Assembly: GCF_025699255.1 (NCBI RefSeq)
Contig: NZ_JAILWA010000001.1
Span: 1 to 64,000 of the forward strand
From: Nitrosopumilus sp.
GTDB taxonomy: Archaea > Thermoproteota > Nitrososphaeria > Nitrososphaerales > Nitrosopumilaceae
Length of the DNA stretch: 64,000 nt
Direction of reading: 5' to 3'
Positions 25,526 through 32,351 of this stretch are shown here, piece after piece. Under the pieces are notes generated by a model. It did not search any database. It was given only the letters and a program-made list of their open reading frames with translations, and had not been told where the DNA came from. A program made the position numbers and the translations under genes. How positions within the stretch are numbered: the stretch's first letter is position 1; the number at the start of each line of letters is the position of its first letter.

Positions 25526-25744
25526 TCACTTATCTACTTTTTTGTTATACTCGTCTATTTGTTGATTATACTCGTCTATTTGTTGATTATATTCGTCTAT
25601 GAGTTTATTTTCTTCATCAATGTTATCTTCGAACAGTTCTGGGTTGTCTTCTAATGCTTTTTTCATTAATTTTTTAAATGTGTCTGGATCGTCTTTTTGA
25701 AGTTCTAGCAAAATTTTGCCAATTGAATCATCTAGATTGCTCAT
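25526..25744 (-). CDS. Small acidic protein with C-terminal heptapeptide repeats
   Basis: 72 residues. The first 45 are helical and acidic (GKILLELQKDDPDTFKKLM). The C-terminus has DEYNQQI repeated, from a 21-bp unit repeated nearly perfectly at 25550-25600. No family recognised. Copy number probably varies between strains. Confidence 0.6.
   Translation of the reverse strand: MSNLDDSIGKILLELQKDDPDTFKKLMKKALEDNPELFEDNIDEENKLIDEYNQQIDEYNQQIDEYNKKVDK
25545..25605 (-). repeat. 21-bp in-frame tandem repeat
   Basis: The plus-strand unit gtctatttgttgattatact-c is present about 2.7 times, with one base change in the copy nearest the start codon. It encodes the DEYNQQI heptad at the C-terminus of the 72-residue protein. 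Confidence 0.85.
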
Positions 25745-25827
25745 AATTAGAACCTCTTACAAACTAGTATATCTCTTCTTGAGACCCCTCCTAGCAGTTA
25801 AATTCTATCAATATTAGGCATAAGTAA

Positions 25828-26652
25828 TTGAAGTTTCTTACTAGTGGTAAAGTAAAGGATCTTTACGAAATAGATGAGTCTAGTATGTTGTTCAAATTTT
25901 CAAATCGTGTTTCAGCATTTGACGTAAAATTCCATCAGGACATTCCTAGGAAAGGGGAAGTTCTTTGTAAATTTGCAGAATTTTGGTTTAATGAACTATC
26001 TGTGCCAAATCACTTTATCGAAAGGAAAACTGATACTGAAATTATTGTAAAAAAGATGAAAATGCTTCCAATAGAGTGTGTAGTGCGTGGATATTTTTAT
26101 GGTAGTCTTGTAAGCAGATGGAAAAAAGGAGAAGTAAAAATTCCAGAAGGCACAGACACTACGTTAGCTGCAAAATTACCCGAACCTGTCTTTGATCCTA
26201 CTACTAAATCTGAACATGATATACCAATAGACAAGTCTAAGGCACTAGAAATGAATTTGGTTACTGAAGATCAATATGTTTGGTTAGAAAAAACCTCTAT
26301 TGAAATTTACAAAAAAATGGCCAAAATTGCTGATAATGTTGGCTTTATTCTTGCGGATTTAAAATTGGAATTTGGATTACTTGATGGTAAAATTACCTTG
26401 GGGGATTCTATTGGACCTGATGAATATAGATTGTGGCCAAAAGATTCCTTTGAAGTAGGAAAAATTCAAGAAGCATATGACAAACAACTTCTTCGTGATT
26501 GGTTGACTGCAAATGGTTATCAGAAACAATTTGAAGATGAACGTGATGCCGGTAGAGAACCTATTGCACCTGAAATCCCTGAAGAGATTATTTCAAAAAT
26601 GACGGAACGATATGTTACAGCATATGAAAAATTAACTGGACATTCATTATAA
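25828..26652 (+). CDS. purC: SAICAR synthetase
   Basis: 274 residues from a TTG start ([16 protein letters not shown]). Signatures: [41 protein letters not shown] and [12 protein letters not shown]. It ligates aspartate to CAIR with ATP. It stands 2.6 kb after purF in the same direction, separated by signalling and unknown genes, so it probably has its own promoter. purD, purM, purE, purB were not found in the window. Confidence 0.95.
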   Translation: MKFLTSGKVKDLYEIDESSMLFKFSNRVSAFDVKFHQDIPRKGEVLCKFAEFWFNELSVPNHFIERKTDTEIIVKKMKMLPIECVVRGYFYGSLVSRWKKGEVKIPEGTDTTLAAKLPEPVFDPTTKSEHDIPIDKSKALEMNLVTEDQYVWLEKTSIEIYKKMAKIADNVGFILADLKLEFGLLDGKITLGDSIGPDEYRLWPKDSFEVGKIQEAYDKQLLRDWLTANGYQKQFEDERDAGREPIAPEIPEEIISKMTERYVTAYEKLTGHSL

Positions 26653-26993
26653 TTTTCATTATTTGTTGACTAACAGTTAACTTTCAACTCGAATATGGTA
26701 TTTCGTTATTTGCTAAAATAGGGATGTGATGCCCTTTTGCTGACATGTTTTCTGAAAATATCTTTTTTTGGACATTTTACAATTTTTCTTAAACCGTTAC
26801 AATATGTATTCCATCTATACTATATTGATTATAATGGTATTAAAAATATTGAAGTTACTATCATATTTTTCATAGTGGTATCGTAATTTTTAGTAACACT
26901 ATGATGTTTTTAAAAGTGAAAAAAAATTAATGCTATTAGACAAAAAAATGTGATACAAGGATCTTTTAGATCATACCTAAATCTAGTCATTGT
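26653..26993. promoter_or_regulatory. Long promoter region with interlocking dyads before the ArsR-like gene
   Basis: 341 bp without a gene. GTTACTA (26854-26860) is the inverse of TAGTAAC (26891-26897), and CATAGTG (26871-26877) the inverse of CACTATG (26897-26903), so two dyads interlock. A TATA-like TTTTTAAAA follows at 26907-26915. The 5' leader holds GATCT-TTT-AGATC (26960-26972). This suits an operator region, possibly for the downstream regulator itself. Confidence 0.5.
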
Positions 26994-27497
26994 ATGTCTA
27001 CTCTGTTAGAAAAACAAATCAAAGTAAATCGTATTGTTACGACAAGTATTGAACACGCCAGAGCAATTGAAGACCCTGCTCGAGCAAAAATCGTAGAAAT
27101 CTTATACCGTCAAGCAATGTCTGCAGACCAAATCGCCACTGCACTCAAAAAGACAGGATACAAAAAAGCACTTACAACTGTCCGACATCACTTAGAGATT
27201 CTCAAAGAATCTGGTCTAATAGAGATTGCAAAAATTGAAGAATCACGTGGAGCCATAACAAAATACTATAGTACAACAACAAAACTACTTGATTTTCAAA
27301 CTCCTGAAGATTTTGAATCGACGTATTCAAAAATTATAGACAACACCTCTACCAAAATCGAAAAGATCCTCAAAGGATTAACTCCTAAAACCTCGAAAAC
27401 CAAAGGGAAAAAATCTGCAGAATACTCTCAGTATTTGGTCATGGAAATAATGAACCGTGCTATGACAAATGTATTTGAAAACTCTGACAAAAAATAA
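26994..27497 (+). CDS. ArsR-like winged-helix regulator
   Basis: 167 residues. Residues 20-95 have the ArsR layout: ARAIEDPARAKIVEILYRQ, MSADQIATALKKTGYKK, ALTTVRHHLEILKESGLIEI and a wing SRGAITKYYSTT. There are no cysteine metal ligands, so it is not a classical arsenic or zinc sensor. The C-terminal helix likely dimerises. It heads a possible unit with two downstream genes and has a long, dyad-rich promoter region. Confidence 0.8.
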   Translation: MSTLLEKQIKVNRIVTTSIEHARAIEDPARAKIVEILYRQAMSADQIATALKKTGYKKALTTVRHHLEILKESGLIEIAKIEESRGAITKYYSTTTKLLDFQTPEDFESTYSKIIDNTSTKIEKILKGLTPKTSKTKGKKSAEYSQYLVMEIMNRAMTNVFENSDKK

Positions 27498-27534
27498 ACG
27501 GTAAACCTAAGTATTTCTGCAAAGTAATTTTTGC

Positions 27535-27849
27535 ATGGTACGAGTGTTTTACAGTCAAAAGACGGAGGATCTCATTGAAAAGATGACTCTGACTAACTGG
27601 AGAAGCCAAGTTCAAGATGAACTCGGTAAGGAACACCAGGATATGTCAGATAATTGGAAAATGTGTGCAATTGGAGAACGCATACGTATTGAAGGACGAG
27701 ATCTAGAGTCTATAAAAGATCTTTCTCCCGAAGCGATCCAACTTGGATATGACTTTTCAATTGCCATGCAAGAAAAAGACAATCAAAAAGCATTAGAAAT
27801 AATTACAAAGATAGAACAACTGCCAACAATCTGGAGAGATGAAAAATAA
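27535..27849 (+). CDS. Conserved protein of unknown function
   Basis: 104 residues, not recognised. Helical and soluble (TEDLIEKMTLTNWRSQVQDE; NQKALEIITKIEQLPTIW). Its stop codon TAATG overlaps the ATG of the next gene by one base, so the two are translated together. Confidence 0.65.
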   Translation: MVRVFYSQKTEDLIEKMTLTNWRSQVQDELGKEHQDMSDNWKMCAIGERIRIEGRDLESIKDLSPEAIQLGYDFSIAMQEKDNQKALEIITKIEQLPTIWRDEK

Positions 27850-28253
27850 TGGATGAAAAAGCAATCAAATTACTTTCTGAAAAAAATCTTGTCTTTATTG
27901 CAACAATTATGAAAGATGGTTCTCCACAAGTTTCTCCTGTTTGGGCAAATTATGAAAATGGATTTGTTTTGGTTAATACTGCTGAAGGTAGAATAAAACA
28001 CAAAAATGTTTTACGAGATCCACGTGTTGCAGTTTCAGTTGTATCAAAAGACAATCCACTTGACATGACAACTATTCGTGGAACTGTAGAAGAACTAATT
28101 CCTGATTATGAATACAAACATGCAGACAAGCTTACACAACAATACATGAGACGTGAACATTATCCTTTCAAACGTGATGATGAAAAAAGAGTCATACTAA
28201 AAATAAAACCAAACAAAGTATTTGTTTTGCCTGAATTAAAAATGTCAGAGTAA
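27849..28253 (+). CDS. Pyridoxamine-phosphate-oxidase-like FMN/F420 binding protein
   Basis: 134 residues. Split-barrel pattern: NLVFIATIMKDGSPQVSPVW, FVLVNTAEGRIKHKNVLRDPRVAVSVV, TTIRGTVEEL and a VILKIKPNKVF end. The RIKHKNVLRDPRV helix region fits the PPOX class with F420 or FMN binding. Ammonia-oxidising archaea use F420, so an F420-linked reduction is plausible; substrate unknown. Coupled to the gene before it. Confidence 0.8.
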   Translation: MDEKAIKLLSEKNLVFIATIMKDGSPQVSPVWANYENGFVLVNTAEGRIKHKNVLRDPRVAVSVVSKDNPLDMTTIRGTVEELIPDYEYKHADKLTQQYMRREHYPFKRDDEKRVILKIKPNKVFVLPELKMSE

Positions 28254-28265
28254 CAATTTTTAATG

Positions 28266-28287
28266 TTTCTAAATTCGAATTTAGAAA
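28266..28287. repeat. 22-bp palindrome, copy 1 (perfect)
   Basis: Arms TTTCTAAATTC and GAATTTAGAAA, perfect over all 11 pairs. Lies between two convergent genes, 12 bp after the oxidoreductase stop. Related copies at 31713, 32352 and 32422 share the arms, and all four continue with TA after AGAAA. Confidence 0.9.
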
Positions 28288-28335
28288 TATAATACATTCA
28301 GTAGGGTAAATTAGAAAAAAGGTAGCATAGACAGT

Positions 28336-28713
28336 TTAACGGCGACGTTTAGCTGTCTTTCTCTTAGGAGCGGCTTTGCGTTTAGCTGCAGCTTTTCTCT
28401 TTGGTGCTGCTTTGCGTTTAGCTGCCTTTCTCTTAGGAGCTGCTTTTTTAGCTGCAGTTCTTCTCTTAGGAGCGGCTTTGCGTTTAGCTGCCTTTCTCTT
28501 AGGAGCTGCTTTTTTAGCTGCAGTTCTTCTCTTAGGAGCGGCTTTTCTCTTAGGAGCTGCTTTACCTGCATTCTTCCTTCGAGTTGCTGCTGCCTTTCTC
28601 TTACGAGCTGCTGCTGCTTTTAGTGCTTCAGCTGCTTTTTTAGCTGCATTTCTCTTTCGAGTTCTTGCTGCTTTTTTAGCTGCTTCGGCTCTTTTGGCTT
28701 TAGATATTGCCAT
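28336..28713 (-). CDS. Histone-H1-like Lys/Ala/Arg-rich repeat protein
   Basis: 125 residues made almost wholly of Lys, Ala, Arg and Pro. Two near-identical 22-residue units (APKRRTAAKKAAPKRKAAKR plus two) and related fragments fill residues 52-125. Composition is that of H1-tail or HU-tail proteins, which coat and condense DNA without sequence preference. Several thaumarchaea carry such genes. The nucleotide repeats are 66 bp and nearly exact, so length may vary between strains. Confidence 0.75.
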   Translation of the reverse strand: MAISKAKRAEAAKKAARTRKRNAAKKAAEALKAAAARKRKAAATRRKNAGKAAPKRKAAPKRRTAAKKAAPKRKAAKRKAAPKRRTAAKKAAPKRKAAKRKAAPKRKAAAKRKAAPKRKTAKRRR

Positions 28714-28814
28714 GACTGATTTCGAAAATCATCTGTGTTATATGGTAAAAGTCACACATTACTACGCATTATATAGAAAAATTTGACACTTTTTTTATTT
28801 TTTAAAATTTACGA

Positions 28815-29300
28815 TCAACAATTTGTAATACAAACCACAGCTGTATCGACAGTTGATTGATCTTTTTGTGGACGAATAATTATTTTGTATTGTTTTTCTT
28901 CATCAAATGGAACATCAAACTGTGTTGTTTTTTCAACTGCTTTGTTTGGTTCTAACCATTCTAAAAGCAAGTCTTTAGATGAGAATTCTCCATAAACTGC
29001 TTGATGTTTTTGTTCTTTTTCATCTACAATGTATAATTGTCCTCCTGAAAAGAGAGTTTTTTCATCTCCGATATTTTTTGCAGTGATTCCAATCATAACA
29101 AACGTATTTTCTGGCATTACATCCTTGCTTCCTTCATGAGTTCCTTCAAAAGTGACTACATATTCTACAGGACCTACGGTAATTTTTTCTCCTGCAACTG
29201 ATTCAATGTAATTTGTTGTATATTGTGTGTACATGTAATTTGCAATTATCATTGAAGCTATAATTGCACCAACCACAATTACAACTCCGATTCTTGCCAT
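28815..29300 (-). CDS. Membrane-anchored extracytoplasmic DUF4352-like domain
   Basis: 161 residues. One N-terminal span (VVIVVGAIIASMIIANYMYT) and then a beta-sandwich. The pattern MIGITAKNIGDEKTLF, GGQLYIVDEKEQKHQ and PFDEEKQYKIIIRP fits the immunoprotective/DUF4352 Ig-like type. Two C-terminal cysteines (VVCITNC) may form a disulfide. Probably faces the outside of the membrane. Role unknown. Confidence 0.65.
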   Translation of the reverse strand: MARIGVVIVVGAIIASMIIANYMYTQYTTNYIESVAGEKITVGPVEYVVTFEGTHEGSKDVMPENTFVMIGITAKNIGDEKTLFSGGQLYIVDEKEQKHQAVYGEFSSKDLLLEWLEPNKAVEKTTQFDVPFDEEKQYKIIIRPQKDQSTVDTAVVCITNC

Positions 29301-29585
29301 AATTCATCTGAATTATTTTGGTATATAGTTGAAACGCATAATATTGCTCAAAAACCCTGCCTATTTTGAGGCAAATTTGGTTCATTTTTGATTTTTTGTT
29401 AGAACAAAAACACACACATGATTATCTAGTAATTTGTTGTAGACTATTTGATCAAGCCTTGGGACTGTTTTAGTCATTAATTACTATCTTGGGGTTTTTG
29501 ATCTTTTTTGCGATCTATTCTGGTTTGTAGCTTTTACGTCTGACATTAGGATCTGCTTAAATTCTTCAGTTTGGGATTTGTACCA

Positions 29586-30191
29586 ATGACTAAAACAGTT
29601 ACTATTGCAGCAATTCTAGCAGTTTCTGCTGGATTATTGTTTGCAGTACCAATGGCCGTTTATGCACATGATGTTGGTAGTTGGAAAGACCTTGATTCTG
29701 CAACTAAAGCAGTAAAAGGAAATTCTCTAAAATTGACCGTATCTGCTCATGGTGATATCACTAAAGATGGTAGTATGTTTGATACTACTACAAACAAAGC
29801 AGTTGTGGGATATGCATGGGTTGAAGCTAATCCAAGAGATGATGGCAAAGTCTATGGCTTTGTTGCAGCATTACATCCTTTGTTTAGAGATTCAAACCAA
29901 AATCCTGATGCATGGCATACACACAGTGTTGCTTTACAACCAAGTAATGGTCCAAATTTCTGTCTTGACTTTGCAGATCTTGGAACCACACAAGCTGGAA
30001 TTTCCATCAAAGGAAATGATCTAAAATTATCTACACCATTAAAACAATCTGGTGTAATCTATGGTGATTTAGCAGCAGCAACATCATTCACAATTACAAC
30101 TCCGCCTGCAAATGGTGCATGTGATGATGGTGAATTACAAGTAAGAGCAAACGGAATTGCAAGAGGGCATGCAGTAGGAATTACTGAATAA
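29586..30191 (+). CDS. Secreted protein of unknown function
   Basis: 201 residues from the ATG at 29586 (MTKTVTIAAILAVSAG); a TTG five codons upstream is less likely because it would precede the signal peptide. Signal peptide ends PMAVYA. The mature part is beta-rich with two Cys (NFCLDF; GACDDGEL) that may pair. Contains HDVGSWKDLDSATKAV directly after cleavage and many His (DAWHTHSVAL). No family recognised. T-rich terminator-like stretch follows. Confidence 0.7.
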   Translation: MTKTVTIAAILAVSAGLLFAVPMAVYAHDVGSWKDLDSATKAVKGNSLKLTVSAHGDITKDGSMFDTTTNKAVVGYAWVEANPRDDGKVYGFVAALHPLFRDSNQNPDAWHTHSVALQPSNGPNFCLDFADLGTTQAGISIKGNDLKLSTPLKQSGVIYGDLAAATSFTITTPPANGACDDGELQVRANGIARGHAVGITE

Positions 30192-30226
30192 TCTCTACTT
30201 TTTCATCTTTTTTTATTCAAAATTTA

Positions 30227-30335
30227 GGGGGTTGAGCTTTTACGCATGATGATAATAGTTTGGGTATGTTTAGCTGGGAGAGCTTGGTGGAATTAGGGTT
30301 GCTTGTTGTAGTTAGGCACAAGTGTTCAACCCCCC
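30227..30335 (+). ncRNA. Candidate structured non-coding RNA closed by a G5/C5 helix
   Basis: GGGGGTTGAGC (30227-30237) pairs with GTTCAACCCCC (30324-30334), 11 pairs with one G-U. Inside are AGCT-GGGAG-AGCT (30272-30284) and CTTGT/ACAAG (30302-30306 with 30318-30322). About 47% G+C in an AT-rich spacer. No open frame explains it. It does not match tRNA, 5S, SRP or RNase P hallmarks I can recall. Strand is not certain, as the stem is symmetric; plus is chosen because a T-rich stretch and the end of the previous gene precede it. Confidence 0.4.
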
Positions 30336-30380
30336 ATCAAAATACTTATTTTTGAAAATTTTACATTGTGACTAAACTAG

Positions 30381-30428
30381 ATAATTTACAAGGGGGGTTT
30401 AACGCCTAGGCATAATTTTGTAAATTAT
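30381..30428. repeat. 11-bp perfect inverted repeat with a G6 loop
   Basis: ATAATTTACAA (30381-30391) and TTGTAAATTAT (30418-30428) enclose a loop that contains GGGGGGTT and the palindrome GCCTAGGC. GGGGGGTT (30392-30399) is complementary over 8 bases to AACCCCCC (30328-30335) in the element before it, so the two structures could compete. It begins right after the stop of the 51-residue minus-strand ORF. Confidence 0.8.
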
Positions 30429-30429
30429 A

Positions 30430-30585
30430 TTATTTTACCAAATTTTCGGTTATTGATGTAATCCAATCAAAAACTTGTAAAAATAAACCCGATGATAACT
30501 CTCTGAATTCGTCAAATATGTTATTTGTAGATGCAAATGTTTCATTAATTGATGATTCATCAATCTGTAGTGATGTATACTTCAT
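30430..30585 (-). CDS. Small ORF, 51 aa, unknown
   Basis: Reads MKYTSLQIDESSINETFAST then NNIFDEFRELSSGLFLQVFD and WITSITENLVK. The second half forms an amphipathic helix with many aromatics. ATG start; an inverted repeat ATGTGTG/CACACAT lies upstream (30618-30641). The hairpin with the G6 loop starts one base after its stop. Expression is not certain. Confidence 0.4.
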   Translation of the reverse strand: MKYTSLQIDESSINETFASTNNIFDEFRELSSGLFLQVFDWITSITENLVK

Positions 30586-30617
30586 TCTTTATTTTCGAAT
30601 AATTTTGATTTTACTGT

Positions 30618-30641
30618 ATGTGTGCACTTTTGGACACACAT
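30618..30641. repeat. 7-bp inverted repeat
   Basis: ATGTGTG (30618-30624) and CACACAT (30635-30641), 10-base loop. It sits 33 bp upstream of the 51-residue ORF start on the minus strand, a possible operator position. Confidence 0.5.
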
Positions 30642-30718
30642 TTTATGTCAAATAAGGGGGGTTTTTACAAAAAATTACCCATATGGTGTGGTTTGGGATT
30701 GTTTTTGAAACTAATTTC

Positions 30719-30805
30719 TTAACGTTGATTCAATTCTTTTTGAACTGTTTTTACAATGTAATGTACTGCTAGTGCGATTCCCATCACTTTGAGAAAATTA
30801 TTCAT
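30719..30805 (-). CDS. Micro-gene C, 28 aa, with perfect Shine-Dalgarno
   Basis: MNNFLKVMGIALAVHYIVKT then VQKELNQR. AAGGAGGT lies 8 bases before the ATG, a full anti-SD match, which is rare for chance ORFs in this AT-rich genome. The short hydrophobic part with flanking Lys suits an amphipathic or membrane-associated peptide. Its start overlaps the end of micro-gene B by 8 bp. Confidence 0.5.
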   Translation of the reverse strand: MNNFLKVMGIALAVHYIVKTVQKELNQR

Positions 30806-30887
30806 GGGTTTTAACCTCCTTGTTCTCATATGTTTCAAGAATCTCATCTATCATTTTGATGATGTTCAATTTTGAATCAACTCCCAT
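30798..30887 (-). CDS. Micro-gene B, 29 aa
   Basis: MGVDSKLNIIKMIDEILETY then ENKEVKTHE: one amphipathic helix with acidic and basic ends. It overlaps micro-gene A by 22 bp and micro-gene C by 8 bp, giving a chain of three overlapping tiny frames. Its 3' part contains the Shine-Dalgarno of micro-gene C, so translation of the two may be coupled. Confidence 0.4.
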   Translation of the reverse strand: MGVDSKLNIIKMIDEILETYENKEVKTHE

Positions 30888-30952
30888 CGTTTTTCAGTAT
30901 CTTTCAGTCTCAATCTGCTGACATTGATCCTGACATTGATTTCGTAGTTCAT
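30866..30952 (-). CDS. Micro-gene A, 28 aa
   Basis: MNYEINVRINVSRLRLKDTE then KRWELIQN. First of the chain. AATATTTTATT lies about 20 bp upstream in the minus direction, close enough for a leaderless start near the ATG. The perfect palindrome GTTCAT-TTT-ATGAAC is 31 bp upstream. No similarity recognised. Confidence 0.35.
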   Translation of the reverse strand: MNYEINVRINVSRLRLKDTEKRWELIQN

Positions 30953-30982
30953 GGTTGCATGCCTGAATAAAATATTGACTAT

Positions 30983-30997
30983 GTTCATTTTATGAAC
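30983..30997. promoter_or_regulatory. Perfect palindrome GTTCAT-TTT-ATGAAC, possible operator
   Basis: 6-bp arms around TTT. It lies between the micro-gene chain (minus) and the small membrane-protein gene (plus) whose ATG at 30992 is inside the right arm. The adjacent AATAAAATATT block could serve as TATA for both directions, so a dimeric regulator here could control both. Confidence 0.45.
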
Positions 30998-31243
30998 ACC
31001 ACCAAAGTTGCAATCATGGATAAAACAAAGACCTTGTTTTTTGAAGCCTTCAATTTGAGAATTTGGCTTTCAATGAAACCTGTTTCCGGTTTGCATATTG
31101 TTGGGTTGTTTGTTGTAATTTTTGTTGTTTTCATGTTGTATTATGGTGAATTTATGATAAAAGGGCCGCGTAGAACTGATAAATCATCTATTTTTCTAAA
31201 ACGTTTTCAGCAAAAATCTTGCTGTTTTATCATATTTTTCTGA
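30992..31243 (+). CDS. Small single-span membrane protein
   Basis: 83 residues; a start at ATG 31016 (MDKTKTLFFEAFNL) is equally possible. One span (HIVGLFVVIFVVFMLYYGEF) followed by a basic tail. The last 16 codons run into the convergent DUF2299-like gene, so the true C-terminus could be questioned. Function unknown. Confidence 0.45.
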   Translation: MNTTKVAIMDKTKTLFFEAFNLRIWLSMKPVSGLHIVGLFVVIFVVFMLYYGEFMIKGPRRTDKSSIFLKRFQQKSCCFIIFF

Positions 31244-31645
31244 AACACTATCTATTGCTTCAAACATGGTCTGCTGATTGATATTTTCTTTGTCATCTAA
31301 TACAACATAAACTCCAATCTTTTGTTTTCCATCTTCTGTAATTATTTTATTAATTGCTTGAATTGAATAACAGAATTCTCCTACCTTTTTCTCAAATTTT
31401 TCTTTTTCTTCAGGATTAAATCCTAAATATCTTGCAATTTGATTGTTTTTCATCACTACTTTGGCGCCTACTACTAGTATTCCTGGTTGTCCTTTTGGTT
31501 CAAAAATCTCTACTGGAATTCCGTATGGTCCTGCATGTTTAATTATGATGTGAAAACTATTTTCAGGATTTTTAATTTCTTCAAACGAAAGGCTCTCGTG
31601 AATAACCCATCTTTCTACATTATCTCTCATCCTGGTTGTACTCAT
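31196..31645 (-). CDS. DUF2299-like protein
   Basis: 149 residues from ATG 31645 (MSTTRMRDNVERWVIHESLS); a GTG four codons upstream is in frame. Alpha/beta: SFHIIIKHAGPYGIPVEIFE, GILVVGAKVVMKNN, then a helix and IGVYVVLDDKE. The layout is that of small archaeal DUF2299 proteins, which look like type III secretion chaperones; this match is from memory of the pattern and is not certain. Soluble. One copy of the 22-bp palindrome lies upstream. Confidence 0.55.
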   Translation of the reverse strand: MSTTRMRDNVERWVIHESLSFEEIKNPENSFHIIIKHAGPYGIPVEIFEPKGQPGILVVGAKVVMKNNQIARYLGFNPEEKEKFEKKVGEFCYSIQAINKIITEDGKQKIGVYVVLDDKENINQQTMFEAIDSVSEKYDKTARFLLKTF

Positions 31646-31712
31646 AAAAAACATCACACCATAGTTCTATATGATTCTAAATCCAATTGATTGCCTTAGT
31701 AAATTTACAATA

Positions 31713-31734
31713 TTTCTAAATTCGAGTTTAGAAA
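31713..31734. repeat. 22-bp palindrome, copy 2
   Basis: TTTCTAAATTC then GAGTTTAGAAA; one arm position differs from the perfect copy. It lies 39 bp after the stop of the two-span membrane-protein gene and 68 bp upstream of the DUF2299-like ATG (both minus strand). Confidence 0.9.
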
Positions 31735-31772
31735 TAGCTCTTTTCAATATGTGAACAACAAACAAAAATTTG

Positions 31773-32000
31773 CTATATGTTTACATTAAATCCTGAATCT
31801 ATTCCTGGAATTGATGCTGCAATCAAAATATTTACAATAATTCCAATTATCATAAATACAATACCTAGATAGAGACAATTTCTTGCTTTACGTGGATCAT
31901 CTTGTCGTAAAATAAAAAATGCAATTATTCCTCCTATGACTCCAAAGAAAATTGGTAACAAAAACCATACGTTGCTTCTTGGTTTTTCTGGATATGTCAT
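31773..32000 (-). CDS. Small membrane protein, two spans
   Basis: 75 residues. Spans at about 11-30 (VWFLLPIFFGVIGGIIAFFI) and 41-63 (YLGIVFMIIGIIVNILIAAS), joined by RQDDPRKARNC. The middle motif RQDDPRKAR is typical of a family of small archaeal membrane proteins without assigned role. Follows the zinc-ribbon gene by 11 bp on the same strand. Confidence 0.7.
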   Translation of the reverse strand: MTYPEKPRSNVWFLLPIFFGVIGGIIAFFILRQDDPRKARNCLYLGIVFMIIGIIVNILIAASIPGIDSGFNVNI

Positions 32001-32011
32001 ATTGTGTTACC

Positions 32012-32260
32012 TTATTTTGCAATTACTGCTTTTTTCTGCAATTGTGTTATCTCTATTTCAACTGTTTCTAAAGGATCTTCTACTTGATTACGTCTTATCG
32101 AAAACATTTTTGGTTTTTCAAAGTCATCTGTACAATCAGGACATGCATAAACTAAAACTCTGTGTTCGTTTGGGGCTTTAGGATTGGATAATCTTGGATA
32201 ATATACCAATCTTGCACCGCAATCAACACAATATCTGTTGGCCCTTCTAGTTCTGACCAA
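32012..32260 (-). CDS. Small zinc-ribbon protein
   Basis: 82 residues from a TTG start. CVDCG and CPDC, about 25 residues apart, form one zinc ribbon with a basic N-terminus (VRTRRANRY). The C-terminal half is acidic/basic (VEDPLETVEIEITQLQ). Likely nucleic-acid binding. First gene of a unit with the two-span membrane protein. Confidence 0.65.
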   Translation of the reverse strand: MVRTRRANRYCVDCGARLVYYPRLSNPKAPNEHRVLVYACPDCTDDFEKPKMFSIRRNQVEDPLETVEIEITQLQKKAVIAK

Positions 32261-32351
32261 TGTAATCCTCCTGCATTATTCTTAATGTGCGATCATCTAT
32301 TAGATCTATGTTGTCTAATAGAGTAAACTAATTACTAACAACCGATCAATG

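Noticed and set aside
28311-28786. Long alternative frames on both strands across the Lys/Ala repeat gene
   Set aside because: They are by-products of the 66-bp repeat, which keeps several frames open; only the Lys/Ala/Arg frame has the known H1-like composition and an ATG with a spacer typical of genes here.
29440-29510. Inverted GATCAA/TTGATC pair upstream of the secreted protein gene
   Set aside because: Only six base pairs with a long AT-rich loop; expected by chance.
30227-30335. tRNA-like reading of the G5/C5 element (TTAGCTGGGAGAGC resembles a D arm)
   Set aside because: No T arm with GTTCRA in the right place, too long, and no 7-base acceptor followed by standard spacing.
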